Part shown: positions 34,190 through 44,125 of the stretch, piece by piece
Layout: each line of letters starts with the position of its first letter
Position numbering within the stretch: the first letter of the stretch is position 1
Made by a program: the position numbers and the translations under genes
Assembly (NCBI RefSeq): GCF_030651495.1
Contig: NZ_JAUSFI010000076.1
Coordinates: 1-47,676, forward strand
Reading direction: 5' to 3'
Length of the DNA stretch: 47,676 bases
Source of the DNA: Undibacterium sp.
GTDB lineage: Bacteria; Pseudomonadota; Gammaproteobacteria; Burkholderiales; Burkholderiaceae_D
Notes under the pieces: generated by a model
What the model saw: only the letters and a program-made list of their open reading frames with translations
Told to the model about the DNA's origin: nothing
Database searches by the model: none

Positions 34190-34990
34190 TCAAGCGAAAG
34201 CTGCAAAGAGCACCTTGCCGCCGACAGCGATCAGCATCAACGCTAAGACTATTTGTAACGTGCGCCCAGAAAATCGGTGGGCAAGGCGGCTGCCAACCCA
34301 TACTGCGGGCAACGAGCCACAGAGAAGGCTGAGCAGCATTGCTCCATCGACCTTACCCATGAGCAGATACCCGGCACCGGCCACCATCGACAAGGGTATG
34401 GCGTGAAGGATGTCGGTTGCAACAAGACGGTGCGGCTGCATGCGCAGCGGGTAGAGATACAAGAGCATGATACTGCCGAGTGCCCCTGCTCCGATAGAGG
34501 TCAAGGCAACGCAGACACCCAATAACGCGCCAGCGATGACGGTCAGTAGTGGTTGGTAGCGAAGGAATGTCTTAGGATGGCCGAGGCGTCGTTCGCGCGC
34601 CATTACCTGCAGCGCCGGGGCGAGGAGCATGCCCGCAGCAGTGACAATGACGACTATACCGATCGCCTGATTTAACCAACCTACCTTGACAACATTGTTG
34701 CCCAGACTGACCGCTACTACAACCGCAAGCGCAACGGGCAGGCTGCCGAGCCAGAGTCGCCGGACGACCTGCCAATCAATACTGCCGGCCGCATGGTGAG
34801 CTCTGACTCCGACGACCTTGGTAACCGCTGCAAACCAAAGATCCGTGGCGATGGCGGTAGTCGGCTCCACGCCAAAGTAGAACAGCAGGACGGGGGTCAT
34901 CAAGGCACCTCCGCCCACGCCAGTGAGTCCGACAGCGAAGCCCGTGAGGGCTCCGGCGGATGCGTAAGCTGAGTCGATCAAAAAATTCAT
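34190..34990 (-). CDS. TSUP (TauE/SafE) family permease
   Basis: A 266-residue integral membrane protein with about eight hydrophobic segments. GLTGVGGGALMTPVLLFYFGVEP near 23-45 and the second ALTSIGAGALGSIMLLYLYP repeat near 165-184 are the two internal repeats of the TauE/SafE family, which move sulfite, sulfonates or other organosulfur anions. It lies in the middle of the legionaminic genes, with about 120-180 bp of non-coding DNA on each side, unlike its tightly packed neighbours. That suggests a separate transcription unit or a late insertion. The cysC gene in the same locus makes a link to sulfur possible, but that is only inference. Confidence 0.9.
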   Translation of the reverse strand: MNFLIDSAYASAGALTGFAVGLTGVGGGALMTPVLLFYFGVEPTTAIATDLWFAAVTKVVGVRAHHAAGSIDWQVVRRLWLGSLPVALAVVVAVSLGNNVVKVGWLNQAIGIVVIVTAAGMLLAPALQVMARERRLGHPKTFLRYQPLLTVIAGALLGVCVALTSIGAGALGSIMLLYLYPLRMQPHRLVATDILHAIPLSMVAGAGYLLMGKVDGAMLLSLLCGSLPAVWVGSRLAHRFSGRTLQIVLALMLIAVGGKVLFAAFA

Positions 34991-35171
34991 GCGACTATTT
35001 TCCCCGCGCTTCTTTCACGTACGACGCCTTCCGCCTTCAACCCTCGCTGATCGCAGGAATGGTTTCTCAAGGCATCAAGTTGCAACGAATGATTGAGCTT
35101 TAGACCATCTGCCGACTGACTAAAGCCGTCACCGAAAGAAAAATATCGATTCATTGCAAATCAGGTGTCAT

Positions 35172-36185
35172 TTAAGGCTGCCCATCGATCAACTCATCGG
35201 CCGCAAAATCACGCAGCACCTTTCTACCCATAAACTCATCCCAACGCATCGGTGAAATACCAGTTCCTGGCCGCTTGGTAGTAAGGTTTTCGGCAGTGAA
35301 CACCTCGCCGGCCGTTATCGCTCGGCTGGCGACCAGTGATTTGCGGACCACGGGTCTATTTCTGGCTTCGCTGAGGGTCAGACATTTGATGCCATCGCCT
35401 AGCGCTACTTCGATATTGCGAATGGCAGTCACCATGGCGGAGAGTTCTGCAGGCTCCAAGCTGGCTCGATGATCGGGGCCGAGCAGGTTGCGGTCTAACG
35501 TGAAGTGCTTTTCGATGACAATTGCCCCCATCGCAACAGCGGCAATGGCGACTTCTATACCTTGCGTGTGGTCTGAATAACCAACTGCTACACCAAAGGC
35601 AGTCTGGATGCTCTGCATGGCACGCAAGTTCACCTCGCTCATGGGCGTGGGATATTCAGTAGTGCAATGCAACACAGTGAGCTTGCTGCGCGGAGTACCG
35701 GAGTGTTCGAGTACATCAATGGCAGCTTCAATTTCACCCAAGTTTGCCATACCGGAGGAAAGGATGACGGCTTTGCCAAGTTTGCCAATATGGCGCAGAT
35801 AGGGCAGGTTGGTAATTTCGCCAGAAGGTATCTTGAGATAGTCTTGGCCTAAGCTCACGAGAAAATTAACGCTTTCGATATCAAAGCCAGATGAAAAAAA
35901 GCCAATTTTTCGCACTGCACAGTGTTCGATTAGTTCATGGTGCATTTCCTCGCTGAGTTCAAGTCGGCGGAGCATTTCGTGTTGAGACTCGTTGCTATCG
36001 GTTGCCTGCGCCTGGTAATCCGCCTTGTGGGCCGAACGCGTCACTTGGCGGTTAGCTTTGAATGTTTGGAACTTGATGAAATCCGCACCAGCGGCAGCGG
36101 CAGCATCAACCAATTTCCGTGCCAAGCCAAGGTCGCCGTTGTGATTGACGCCGGCTTCGGCAATGATAAGAGTTTGACGGATCAT
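35172..36185 (-). CDS. N-acetylneuraminate/legionaminate synthase (NeuB/LegI type)
   Basis: A 337-residue NeuB-family synthase that condenses a 6-carbon N-acyl sugar with phosphoenolpyruvate to give the nonulosonic acid. Seen: IIAEAGVNHNGDLGLARKL (residues 7-25), FIKFQTFKANRQVTRSA near 36-52, LKIPSGEITNLPYL near 117-130, HCTTEYPTPMSEVNL near 173-187, GYSDHTQGIEVAIAAVAMGA near 202-221 and EKHFTLDRNLLGPDHRASLEP near 225-245. Residues about 275-337 form the C-terminal SAF (antifreeze-like) domain. The ATG at 36185 overlaps the NeuD-like gene by 4 bp (ATGA). With LegB/LegC present, legionaminic acid is more likely than sialic acid. Confidence 0.93.
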   Translation of the reverse strand: MIRQTLIIAEAGVNHNGDLGLARKLVDAAAAAGADFIKFQTFKANRQVTRSAHKADYQAQATDSNESQHEMLRRLELSEEMHHELIEHCAVRKIGFFSSGFDIESVNFLVSLGQDYLKIPSGEITNLPYLRHIGKLGKAVILSSGMANLGEIEAAIDVLEHSGTPRSKLTVLHCTTEYPTPMSEVNLRAMQSIQTAFGVAVGYSDHTQGIEVAIAAVAMGAIVIEKHFTLDRNLLGPDHRASLEPAELSAMVTAIRNIEVALGDGIKCLTLSEARNRPVVRKSLVASRAITAGEVFTAENLTTKRPGTGISPMRWDEFMGRKVLRDFAADELIDGQP

Positions 36186-36811
36186 ATTTTATCGTGGCCT
36201 ATGAATCGGTAGCAATCGGCGATATTGTTTCGAAGTGTGCATCCCATGCCTACTATGCAGCCTTTGCCTGTCGACACACCTTCTTTAATTATGCAACCGC
36301 TTCCGATAAAGCTACCAGCGCCAACGGTGACGTCACCGTTAAGAATAGTGCCTGTGGAAATGTGACAGTGGTCTTCGACCTTAGCGTCATGTTCGACCAG
36401 TGCGCGGCTGTTGATGATGCAATTGTTACCTACCCTGGCACCAGCGTTAACGATAGCACCGTGCATTACTATGCTGCCTGCACCAATCGATGCGTGGCGC
36501 GAGACATGGGCGGTGGGTGCGATGATGACCGGCAATTGAAACCCGCATTGTGTGGCTTGTTGATAAAGCCGAAGACGACGCTCAGAGGACTGCATTTGCC
36601 CGATGGTGATCAAGGCGTATGGATACGATCTTACGAGTTCGTCAAGCCCATCATCAGTGGCGATGACAATATAGCCAAGCTGTCGGGTATGCCTTTGCTC
36701 CGGCAGACCGACCAACCCAGCAATTTGATATTGGCCATGCTGTTCGATAACGTCAATACACGAACGCGCATGACCACCGGCACCGATAAGAATTAAGCCC
36801 GGTTTGCTCAT
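36182..36811 (-). CDS. Sugar N/O-acetyltransferase (NeuD/PglD/LegH type, hexapeptide repeat)
   Basis: A 209-residue left-handed beta-helix acetyltransferase. The N-terminal ILIGAGGHARSCIDVI (near 7-22) is the sugar/nucleotide binding unit. From about residue 100 the imperfect hexapeptide repeats begin (PTAHVSRHASIGAGSIVMHGAIVNAGARVG), with the catalytic His near 137 (ALVEHDAKVED). In the LegH/PglD role it acetylates the 4-amino-sugar nucleotide made by the LegC aminotransferase; in the NeuD role it acetylates the nonulosonic acid. Order (after legC and before legI) favours the former. ATG at 36811 overlaps the LegC stop as ATGA, and its own stop overlaps the NeuB start as ATGA. Confidence 0.9.
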   Translation of the reverse strand: MSKPGLILIGAGGHARSCIDVIEQHGQYQIAGLVGLPEQRHTRQLGYIVIATDDGLDELVRSYPYALITIGQMQSSERRLRLYQQATQCGFQLPVIIAPTAHVSRHASIGAGSIVMHGAIVNAGARVGNNCIINSRALVEHDAKVEDHCHISTGTILNGDVTVGAGSFIGSGCIIKEGVSTGKGCIVGMGCTLRNNIADCYRFIGHDKI

Positions 36812-37986
36812 AGGAAAGTAGAAACCAAGCCTGAACTGCTGGGGATATTGATCAAACGCTGCGACAGCCACTGCGCTGTGGAGAGATCCATACGTGGGCT
36901 ATCTTTAAACGGGGTCAACTCATGCATCAGTATCCAGACGGGCCGCGTCATGTAGGTTGCTGCGTTGGTGGCTGCTAAGATTTCATCGCGCTGATCCGCA
37001 TGATCGTCATCTAACAATAGTGTTTGCAGCCAATAGTTGCTTTGGCATTGCGCGGGCTCGGCCAACAGCGTGACGCCCGTCAACTGCGCAAAGGCGGATT
37101 GGTAACGCGCAAAAAGATCCCGTTTGGCGGTCAGCATGGAAGGCAATTGCTCCAATTGGGCGCAGCCCAAGGCCGCGTTAAGGTTGGGAAGTCGATAGTT
37201 GTAACCAATTTCGTCGTGACGGTATTCCCAAGCGTGCGGTAACTTGGCTGTGGTGGTCAAGTGCTTGGCATGGCGCGCTAGTGCAGCATCGTTGGTCAGT
37301 ATCGCGCCACCGCCACCGGTGGTTATGGTTTTATTGCCGTTGAAACTAAGCGTACCCAGCAAACCAAACGTGCCGGTGTGCTGACCACAATAAGTACTGC
37401 CCAAAGACTCTGCTGCGTCTTCAACGACAGCCAGTTTGAATTCGCTTGCCAAAGCCAGCACGCCATCTATATCCACAGGATGGCCGAAGGTATGCATGGG
37501 TACCAGTGCGCGAATCACGCGACCACTGGCGCGATTGACGCACTGGTTAGAGCGTTGCTCAGTGAAGTTTGTAAGATAGTCACGCAGCTTGGCGACATCC
37601 ACACCCAGAGTGCGCGCTTCGCTATCAAAAAAATGCGGCGTGGCGGCGCAATAGGTAACAGCATTGGCCGTGGCAACAAAGGTGAGTGCGGGTATAAGCA
37701 CCTCATCGCCGGCTTGCACACCCGCAAGCTTCAGGGCGATATGCAACGCCGCCGTGCCGTTTACGACGGCAACCGCATGCTTGGCACCGGTAAAACAAGC
37801 TAAGTCGACTTCAAAACGATCGACGAATTTACCTACCGAAGAAACAAAGGTGGAATCGAGACACTCTTTAAGATACACCCATTCGTTTCCCTTAAGACTT
37901 GGCTCATGCAGCATCGCCGGTCCGGGCCCGAGAACGCCCCTAATGGCTGTGACGACTTGTTCGGAAAGAAGGGACTGATTGCTCAT
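36808..37986 (-). CDS. legC: Aminotransferase LegC (DegT/DnrJ/EryC1/StrS family)
   Basis: A 392-residue PLP-dependent aminotransferase. Seen: VNGTAALHIALKLAG near 75-89, PALTFVATANAVTYC near 99-113, VVEDAAESLGSTY near 187-199 with the PLP-ring Asp, and the Schiff-base Lys219 in LSFNGNKTITTGGGG. GYNYRLPNLNAALG near 260-273 is family-typical. The opening LLSEQVVTAIRGVLG...PSLKGNEWVYLKECLDST is characteristic of the LegC subgroup (TIGR04181). It would make UDP- or GDP-4-amino-4,6-dideoxy-GlcNAc from the LegB product, in the cytoplasm. The ATG at 37986 forms an ATGA overlap with legB; the longer frame is a shadow. Confidence 0.92.
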   Translation of the reverse strand: MSNQSLLSEQVVTAIRGVLGPGPAMLHEPSLKGNEWVYLKECLDSTFVSSVGKFVDRFEVDLACFTGAKHAVAVVNGTAALHIALKLAGVQAGDEVLIPALTFVATANAVTYCAATPHFFDSEARTLGVDVAKLRDYLTNFTEQRSNQCVNRASGRVIRALVPMHTFGHPVDIDGVLALASEFKLAVVEDAAESLGSTYCGQHTGTFGLLGTLSFNGNKTITTGGGGAILTNDAALARHAKHLTTTAKLPHAWEYRHDEIGYNYRLPNLNAALGCAQLEQLPSMLTAKRDLFARYQSAFAQLTGVTLLAEPAQCQSNYWLQTLLLDDDHADQRDEILAATNAATYMTRPVWILMHELTPFKDSPRMDLSTAQWLSQRLINIPSSSGLVSTFL

Positions 37987-39008
37987 AGGTTGTAGATATC
38001 TGCCTTGTAACCCCGTAGATTCCCCGACTGGGTGAACCACTCCGCTGTCTCAGCCAGTCCGCGTTTAAAACCCTCGCGTCCGCCATAGTTAGGCTGCCAG
38101 CCGAACAGTTGTTTGGCCTTGGCGTTATCGGCCCAAAGGCGTTCCACCTCGGAGTTTTCTGGACGCAATCGCGCTTCGTCAGTGATTATTTCGATTTCAA
38201 CATTCATGGCCTCGGCAATCAGCTGGGCAGTGTCACCGATCGATATTTCGAAATTACTGCCAAAGTTAACTACCTCACCCAGACCCTGATCAGAATTCAA
38301 TGCGGCGACGAAGCCAGCGACTGTGTCTTTCACATAGTTGAAGTCGCGCGTGGGTGAAACCGCACCGAGCTTGATCTGACGCTTGCCGTTGGCGATCTGG
38401 GTGATGATGGTAGGAATAACAGCACGGGCCGACTGGCGCGGGCCATAAGTATTGAAGGGCCGCGCAATCACCACCGGCAGGCCAAATGAAGCATAAAAAG
38501 AATAGGCTAACTGATCAGCCGCAATTTTGGTGGCTGAGTACGGAGACTGCCCCTGCAAAGGGTGCGCTTCGGAAATCGGCACGAACCGCGCTGTGCCATA
38601 GACTTCGCTGGTCGAGGTGTGAATCACCCGTTTGACACACAACTCGCGCGCAGCCTGCAAGACATTCAGCGTACCTTTGATGTTGGTGTCGATATAGGTG
38701 TCGGGAGAATGATATGAGTAAGGTATGGCGATGAGCGCAGCCAGATGCAGGACCTCATCGCATTCTTTCATGGCTTCTTTCACACCGTGCGGATCGCGGA
38801 TGTCGCCGACGAAAACTTCGAACTGGCCTTTGATGTCGGAACTGCAGTGATCCAGCCAGCCCCAGGAGTTGAAGGAGTTATAAAGGACGAAGGCACGGAC
38901 TTTATGGCCCCGACGAACTAGGGCTTCGGTAAGGTGCGAGCCGATGAACCCATCTGCACCGGTGACCAGGACGGTTGAATTTGTCATTGAGGGATTCATG
39001 GATTTCAT
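37983..39008 (-). CDS. legB: Nucleotide-sugar 4,6-dehydratase LegB (SDR family)
   Basis: A 341-residue extended SDR. The NAD motif TGADGFIGSHLTEALV is at about 16-31, TSTSEVYGTARFVPI near 130-144 supplies the Thr/Ser, and YSATK near 155-159 (SPYSATKIAADQLAYSF) is the intact YxxxK. RPFNTYGPRQSARAVIPTII near 180-199 is typical of the group. It resembles LegB (TIGR04180), which dehydrates UDP- or GDP-GlcNAc to the 4-keto-6-deoxy sugar as the first committed step to legionaminic acid. ATG at 39008 overlaps the ABC transporter stop by 4 bp; an ATG at 38999 is possible. It is directly followed by legC. Confidence 0.93.
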   Translation of the reverse strand: MKSMNPSMTNSTVLVTGADGFIGSHLTEALVRRGHKVRAFVLYNSFNSWGWLDHCSSDIKGQFEVFVGDIRDPHGVKEAMKECDEVLHLAALIAIPYSYHSPDTYIDTNIKGTLNVLQAARELCVKRVIHTSTSEVYGTARFVPISEAHPLQGQSPYSATKIAADQLAYSFYASFGLPVVIARPFNTYGPRQSARAVIPTIITQIANGKRQIKLGAVSPTRDFNYVKDTVAGFVAALNSDQGLGEVVNFGSNFEISIGDTAQLIAEAMNVEIEIITDEARLRPENSEVERLWADNAKAKQLFGWQPNYGGREGFKRGLAETAEWFTQSGNLRGYKADIYNL

Positions 39009-40801
39009 GCCAATTGATTCACGATCTGTTGATAGCTACCGCTGCGCCTGATGCCACCTTCCCCCAACTCGACAATCTGCGTACAGCTTTTGAGAGTGGT
39101 GAGGCGATGAGCGATGATAAGCAGGGTAAGGTCTTGACTGAGTCCTTCGATAGCTTGCATGACGGCTTGCTCGGTTTCATTGTCCAGCGCGCTGGTCGCT
39201 TCGTCAAAAATGATAACGTCGGCTTGCTTGTAGAGGGCGCGGGCGATTCCAATGCGCTGGCGTTGACCGCCGGAGAGGCGGATGCCGCGCTCGCCAACAA
39301 ATGTTTGGTATTGCTTGGGCCAAGTTTCAATGCTGTCGGCAATTTGCGCCTGCTGGGCCGCATCCCTGACTCGCTTATGGTCGATTTGGGCTGTTGGTAC
39401 ACCGAAGGCGATGTTTTCTTCTATAGTGCTGTCAGCCAGGAAAATGGATTGCGGCACATGGGCGACATGGACTTGCCAAGCGCGGTTATTTTTGGGTGTG
39501 ACGGCTTGCCCATCAATCTCCATGGAACCATCGGTAGGCAGCAGCAGCCCCATGACGATATCGAGCAAGGTGCTTTTTCCGCTGCCGGTGGTGCCGATAA
39601 AGCCGACGCGGCTACCCTTGGCGATAGCAAGATCGACATGCTTGAGCACATAGGGTGTTTGCGTGCTGTAGCGGAATCCGAGATGCTTAAGTTTGATGTT
39701 GTTCTTGAAGGGCAGTGCTTCGGGAGTGGGCTGATCGGCGTGGTCTGGCAAGGGTTGGGCTAGTAGTTCAAGAGTATCTTGTAGCGAAGCCTGTCCGCTT
39801 TGAATGCCAGCCCATGATCCGTAGGCCTGCTGTAAGACCGGTAGCAAACGCTGTGCACCAAGCGCTAATGCACCCAGTATTGGGATGGCCCGGCCGATTC
39901 CATCGGCTTGCTTAGCGAGCGCATAAGCCAGCGCGGTGATCAATAGCATTCCCAATGCTTCCATGACGTACCGTGGGCTCGCACTGATAAAGGCGCTCCT
40001 GCCTTGAGCACGGCGCATGGGCAAGTCAGCGCTACGATAAATCTGGCAATAAGTGGCTTGGCTGCCGTCGATAAGCACATCGCGGATTCCGCCTAGCCCC
40101 TCCTGCAGAGATTTGATGACTTGAACAGACTCACGTGCCACGCACTGACTATCGGCAAGCAACTGTCCCCGGGTTAGACGAATAATAAGTACATAGATTA
40201 AACCAAATCCGCCAAATGCCACAAGTGCAATGACCGGCTCAATTGCAAGCAAGGCGATCAGAATAGTGATCAGCATCACACTGGAACTGAAGAGCGTCAA
40301 GACGGGCAAAACAGTGCTGTGGATGACGCCGTTGGCTTTGCCTGAAATGCCACTAATCACTTCGCTACTATTGCGGGCAACATGAACCGCATAGGGCTGA
40401 TATAGCGTGCGTCGGTAGACGCTGATACCAAGGTCAGCGCCGACAGCGAAGGAGAGCCGGGTGCTGGCCCATAACAACATCAAACGCATTGCGCCCGCGA
40501 CAAGCACTGCCAACCCAAAGGTGAGGCTTAGCGGTAACAAGAGTTGTGCTGGCGCGGTCAGCCCCAGCACCCGAATGACGGGCTGCACAGCGTCATGAGC
40601 AAACACCCGCTCTGGCGCGGTTAATACTCCGAGAAATGGCAACACAGCGCCAATACTGAGAATCTCGGCAAACGAGGCGAGCACCATTAGCAAAAGCAAT
40701 AGCCCAAACTGCCCGCGACGTCGCGGGTTGATGTGGTGCCAGAGGCGCTCAAGGAGTTCTGTTATAGGCTGGTTGGACACGGTGAAGATTTTTATTGACA
40801 T
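39005..40801 (-). CDS. ABC transporter, fused permease and ATPase (PglK-like glycan flippase)
   Basis: A 598-residue half-transporter. Residues about 25-320 carry six hydrophobic segments; the C-terminal ATPase has Walker A GTTGSGKST (near 382), the Q-loop in VAHVPQSIFLADSTIEEN, signature LSGGQRQRIGIARAL (near 491), Walker B VIIFDEATSALD (near 513) and the switch His in IIAHRLTT. The layout is that of PglK, which flips lipid-linked oligosaccharides, rather than of peptide or drug exporters, and its place inside the glycan locus agrees. It stands in for a Wzx flippase, which is not seen. The ATG at 40801 is preferred over an upstream in-frame start. Confidence 0.88.
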   Translation of the reverse strand: MSIKIFTVSNQPITELLERLWHHINPRRRGQFGLLLLLMVLASFAEILSIGAVLPFLGVLTAPERVFAHDAVQPVIRVLGLTAPAQLLLPLSLTFGLAVLVAGAMRLMLLWASTRLSFAVGADLGISVYRRTLYQPYAVHVARNSSEVISGISGKANGVIHSTVLPVLTLFSSSVMLITILIALLAIEPVIALVAFGGFGLIYVLIIRLTRGQLLADSQCVARESVQVIKSLQEGLGGIRDVLIDGSQATYCQIYRSADLPMRRAQGRSAFISASPRYVMEALGMLLITALAYALAKQADGIGRAIPILGALALGAQRLLPVLQQAYGSWAGIQSGQASLQDTLELLAQPLPDHADQPTPEALPFKNNIKLKHLGFRYSTQTPYVLKHVDLAIAKGSRVGFIGTTGSGKSTLLDIVMGLLLPTDGSMEIDGQAVTPKNNRAWQVHVAHVPQSIFLADSTIEENIAFGVPTAQIDHKRVRDAAQQAQIADSIETWPKQYQTFVGERGIRLSGGQRQRIGIARALYKQADVIIFDEATSALDNETEQAVMQAIEGLSQDLTLLIIAHRLTTLKSCTQIVELGEGGIRRSGSYQQIVNQLA

Positions 40802-40845
40802 GGCGCCTAGATTGCTTCGCTGAGTTCGCAATAATGGCGCTCGTT

Positions 40846-42012
40846 TTAGTCGCTCCCAAATAAGTCGCGCGTGTAGACCTTGCGTGTCACGTCAGCGAGA
40901 TCCGCCGAGCGACGATTGGCAAGTATGAGATCGGATGATTGCTTAAATTCGTACAAGTTCGCGACTACAGGCGAGCTAAAGAAACTACTTTCTCTTAATG
41001 CTGGTTCATAAACGATGACTTCCACTCCCTTGGCCTTGAGGCGTTTCATGATGCCCTGAATGCTGCTGGAGCGAAAATTATCCGAGCCCGCCTTCATAAC
41101 CAGACGGTAAATGCCGACCACCTTTGGTTTACGAGCAAGAATGTCTTGCGCTACAAAATCTTTGCGGGTGGCGTTGGCGCCGACGATGGCACTGATTAGT
41201 GTCTGAGGGACATCCTGATAGTTCGCAAGTAGTTGCTTGGTGTCTTTAGGCAGGCAGTAGCCCCCGTAGCCGAAGCTGGGATTGTTGTAGTGACTGCCAA
41301 TGCGGGGATCCAAACAAACACCATCGATGATCTGACGCGTGTCTAGTCCATGTGTGGCGGCATAGGTGTCCAACTCGTTGAAGTAGGCCACGCGCATGGC
41401 AAGGTAGGTGTTGGCAAAGAGCTTAATGGCTTCGGCCTCTGTGCTATCAGTTAGAAGCACTTGTACAGCTGGCTTGAGTGCGCCTTGCTTCAAGAGATTA
41501 GCAAAAGCTTGGGCACGCTCCGACTTTTCACCAACAATGATTCGCGATGGGTGCAAATTATCGTGCAGCGCTTGCCCTTCCCTTAGAAACTCGGGGGAGA
41601 AGATGATGTTGTCGCAATGCAGTTGGTTCTTTATTCTGGCGGTGTAGCCCACGGGGACCGTGCTCTTGATCACGATAACCGCCTTAGGATTGACCAGCAT
41701 CACGTCGCGGATGACCGACTCGATGGACTCCGTATTGAAGTGGTTGGTGAGCGGATCGTAGTCAGTCGGCGTAGCAACAACCACAAAGTCAGCGCCGTCA
41801 TATGCATCGTGCTTGCTCAGGGTTGCCCGCAGATTGAGCGGCTTTTGCGTCAAGTAGGTCTCTAGCTCGGTATCTTCGATGGGCGACTGCCTGTTATTCA
41901 GCAAATTCACCTTGGAAGGATCGATATCCAACGCAACGACTTCATTGTGTTGCGCAAGCAACACAGCATTGGATAAACCCACATACCCCAGACCTGCTAT
42001 GGCAATTTTCAT
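40846..42012 (-). CDS. ugd: UDP-glucose 6-dehydrogenase
   Basis: A 388-residue nucleotide-sugar dehydrogenase that oxidises UDP-glucose to UDP-glucuronate with two NAD+. Seen: [19 protein letters not shown] (residues 3-21), [10 protein letters not shown] near 77-86, [11 protein letters not shown] near 113-123, [24 protein letters not shown] near 138-161, and the catalytic Cys in [15 protein letters not shown] near 248-262. Length and pattern match the short E. coli-type Ugd. The ATG at 42012 overlaps the fcl stop by 4 bp. Its presence indicates a uronic acid in the glycan or a precursor for further conversion. Confidence 0.95.
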   Translation of the reverse strand: MKIAIAGLGYVGLSNAVLLAQHNEVVALDIDPSKVNLLNNRQSPIEDTELETYLTQKPLNLRATLSKHDAYDGADFVVVATPTDYDPLTNHFNTESIESVIRDVMLVNPKAVIVIKSTVPVGYTARIKNQLHCDNIIFSPEFLREGQALHDNLHPSRIIVGEKSERAQAFANLLKQGALKPAVQVLLTDSTEAEAIKLFANTYLAMRVAYFNELDTYAATHGLDTRQIIDGVCLDPRIGSHYNNPSFGYGGYCLPKDTKQLLANYQDVPQTLISAIVGANATRKDFVAQDILARKPKVVGIYRLVMKAGSDNFRSSSIQGIMKRLKAKGVEVIVYEPALRESSFFSSPVVANLYEFKQSSDLILANRRSADLADVTRKVYTRDLFGSD

Positions 42013-42980
42013 GAACTGGAACTCTGGCAGTTCTTCTGAAAATCCTGGTACGCCAATGCCAACCCTTCTTGCAGTCGCATTGCTGGTTGCCAGCCCAGCG
42101 CATTCAGGCGACTACTGTCCATCCACTTACGCGGAGCACCATCAGGTTTGCTTGTATCAAATGTGATTTTTCCCGTGTAGCCGACAGCACAGCCTACGGC
42201 ACCAGCTAACTCACCAATGGTAATGTCACTGCCAAAGCCGACATTGATATGCCCCTGCATAGGCAGGGTATGGGTCTGGTAGATATGCGCAGACATTTGC
42301 ATGACATACACACTGGCAGCGGCCATATCGTCCACATACAGAAATTCGCGCCTTGGGGTGCCTGAACCCCATATGGCAACCTCTGACGCTCCGTGGAGCT
42401 TGGCCTCGTGAAAGCGCCGAATCAATGCGGGGATAACGTGGCTGTTTTCCGGGTGATAGTTGTCACCCGGGCCATACAAATTGGTAGGCATGACACTGCG
42501 GTAATCGCGCCCGTACTGGCGGTTGTAGCTTTCACACAATTTGATACCGGCGATTTTGGCGACTGCATAGGGTTCATTGGTGGGCTCTAGCACACCGGTG
42601 AGCAACGCGTCTTCGCGCATGGGTTGCGCAGCCATGCGGGGATAAATGCAACTGCTCCCCAGAAACAACAGCTTTTGTACACCATGCTGGTGCGCAGCGT
42701 GGATGACATTGGCCTGCATCATCAGGTTGTCGTAAATGAACTCCGCCGGATAGGCATTGTTGGCGTGGATGCCGCCAACCTTGGCTGCAGCCAGATAGAC
42801 CTGTGCGGGCTTTTCTTGCAAAAAAAATGTTTGGACAGCAGCCTGACTGGTTAGGTCCAATTCAGCGTGGGTACGCGTAAGGATATTTTGTGGCGAAACG
42901 CCTTGTGCCCGCAGCGCACGCACGATGGCGCTACCGACCATTCCACGGTGACCTGCAACGTAAATTTTTTCAGGACTCAT
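42009..42980 (-). CDS. fcl: GDP-L-fucose synthase
   Basis: A 323-residue bifunctional epimerase/reductase converting GDP-4-keto-6-deoxymannose to GDP-L-fucose. Seen: [18 protein letters not shown] (residues 6-23), [12 protein letters not shown] near 64-75, [18 protein letters not shown] near 105-122, [22 protein letters not shown] near 135-156 with the YxxxK, and [31 protein letters not shown] near 163-193. All catalytic residues are present. The ATG at 42980 overlaps the gmd stop by 11 bp, and its stop overlaps ugd by ATGA. Gmd and Fcl together supply the fucose-type donor. Confidence 0.96.
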   Translation of the reverse strand: MSPEKIYVAGHRGMVGSAIVRALRAQGVSPQNILTRTHAELDLTSQAAVQTFFLQEKPAQVYLAAAKVGGIHANNAYPAEFIYDNLMMQANVIHAAHQHGVQKLLFLGSSCIYPRMAAQPMREDALLTGVLEPTNEPYAVAKIAGIKLCESYNRQYGRDYRSVMPTNLYGPGDNYHPENSHVIPALIRRFHEAKLHGASEVAIWGSGTPRREFLYVDDMAAASVYVMQMSAHIYQTHTLPMQGHINVGFGSDITIGELAGAVGCAVGYTGKITFDTSKPDGAPRKWMDSSRLNALGWQPAMRLQEGLALAYQDFQKNCQSSSS

Positions 42981-44094
42981 GACTCACCGCAACTTCATAG
43001 CCATGTTTTTTCAGCAACGCGTGCTGTTTTGCCTTTTGAAGGTCGTTGGCCACCATTTCGGAAACCATTTCATCCAAAGTAATCGCAGGCACCCAGCCCA
43101 ATTCAGCCTTGGCTTTAGATGGATCGCCCAACAAGGTCTCCACTTCAGTGGGGCGGTAATACCTGGGATCTACCTTGACTATTGCCTGCCCTATTTTGAG
43201 TGCCGGAGCATTGCTTCCCGCGATACCGGCAACAACGGCTTGTTCGTTCTCGCCATCCCCCTCAAACGCCACCGTGACGCCGAGTTGGGCCGCAGCTTTT
43301 TCAATGAATTGGCGCACGCTGTACTGCACGCCCGTAGCAATAACAAAGTCTTGTGGTTTGTCTTGCTGCAGCATCATCCACTGCATACGGACGTAGTCTT
43401 TGGCGTGGCCCCAGTCACGCAGGGCATCCATATTGCCCATGTACAGGCATTGCTCCAGCCCTTGGGCGATGTTGGCAAGACCGCGGGTGATTTTGCGGGT
43501 AACGAAAGTTTCGCCACGGCGCGGGCTTTCGTGGTTGAACAGGATGCCGTTGCAGGCGTACATACCATAGGCCTCACGGTAGTTCACCGTGATCCAGTAG
43601 GCATAGAGCTTGGCCACAGCATAGGGGCTGCGTGGATAAAACGGGGTGGATTCACGCTGAGGTGTTTCTTGCACCAAGCCATATAACTCGCTGGTCGAGG
43701 CTTGGTAAAACCGGGTTTTCTTTTCCAGCCCCAAGAGGCGGATGGCCTCCAGCAAGCGCAGAGTGCCCATGCCATCAACGTCAGCAGTGTATTCAGGGCT
43801 CTCAAAACTCACGGCCACATGACTTTGTGCGCCCAGGTTGTAGACCTCGTCCGGCTGCACTTCCTGAACAATGCGTGTCAGGTTGCTGCCATCGCTTAAG
43901 TCCCCGTAGTGAAGCTTGAAGCGGGAATTGTCGACATGCGGGTCTTGGTAGATGTGGTCGATGCGGTCGGTGTTGAAGGAGCTGGCTCGACGCTTGATGC
44001 CGTGGACTTCATAGCCCTTTTCAAGCAACAACTCCGCCAAATAGGAGCCATCTTGACCCGTGATACCCGTAATAAGTGCTTTTTTATTCGCCAT
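42970..44094 (-). CDS. gmd: GDP-mannose 4,6-dehydratase
   Basis: A 374-residue extended SDR that turns GDP-mannose into GDP-4-keto-6-deoxymannose. Seen: [23 protein letters not shown] (residues 6-28), [18 protein letters not shown] near 31-48, [26 protein letters not shown] near 85-110, [38 protein letters not shown] near 128-165 with intact YxxxK, and [18 protein letters not shown] near 185-202. The ATG at 44094 is the family start. It is the first biosynthetic gene after the regulators, 31 bp from the RfaH-like gene, and is followed by fcl. Confidence 0.96.
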   Translation of the reverse strand: MANKKALITGITGQDGSYLAELLLEKGYEVHGIKRRASSFNTDRIDHIYQDPHVDNSRFKLHYGDLSDGSNLTRIVQEVQPDEVYNLGAQSHVAVSFESPEYTADVDGMGTLRLLEAIRLLGLEKKTRFYQASTSELYGLVQETPQRESTPFYPRSPYAVAKLYAYWITVNYREAYGMYACNGILFNHESPRRGETFVTRKITRGLANIAQGLEQCLYMGNMDALRDWGHAKDYVRMQWMMLQQDKPQDFVIATGVQYSVRQFIEKAAAQLGVTVAFEGDGENEQAVVAGIAGSNAPALKIGQAIVKVDPRYYRPTEVETLLGDPSKAKAELGWVPAITLDEMVSEMVANDLQKAKQHALLKKHGYEVAVSHES

Positions 44095-44125
44095 ATTGCA
44101 TATTCTCAACTATTCATACTCAGGA

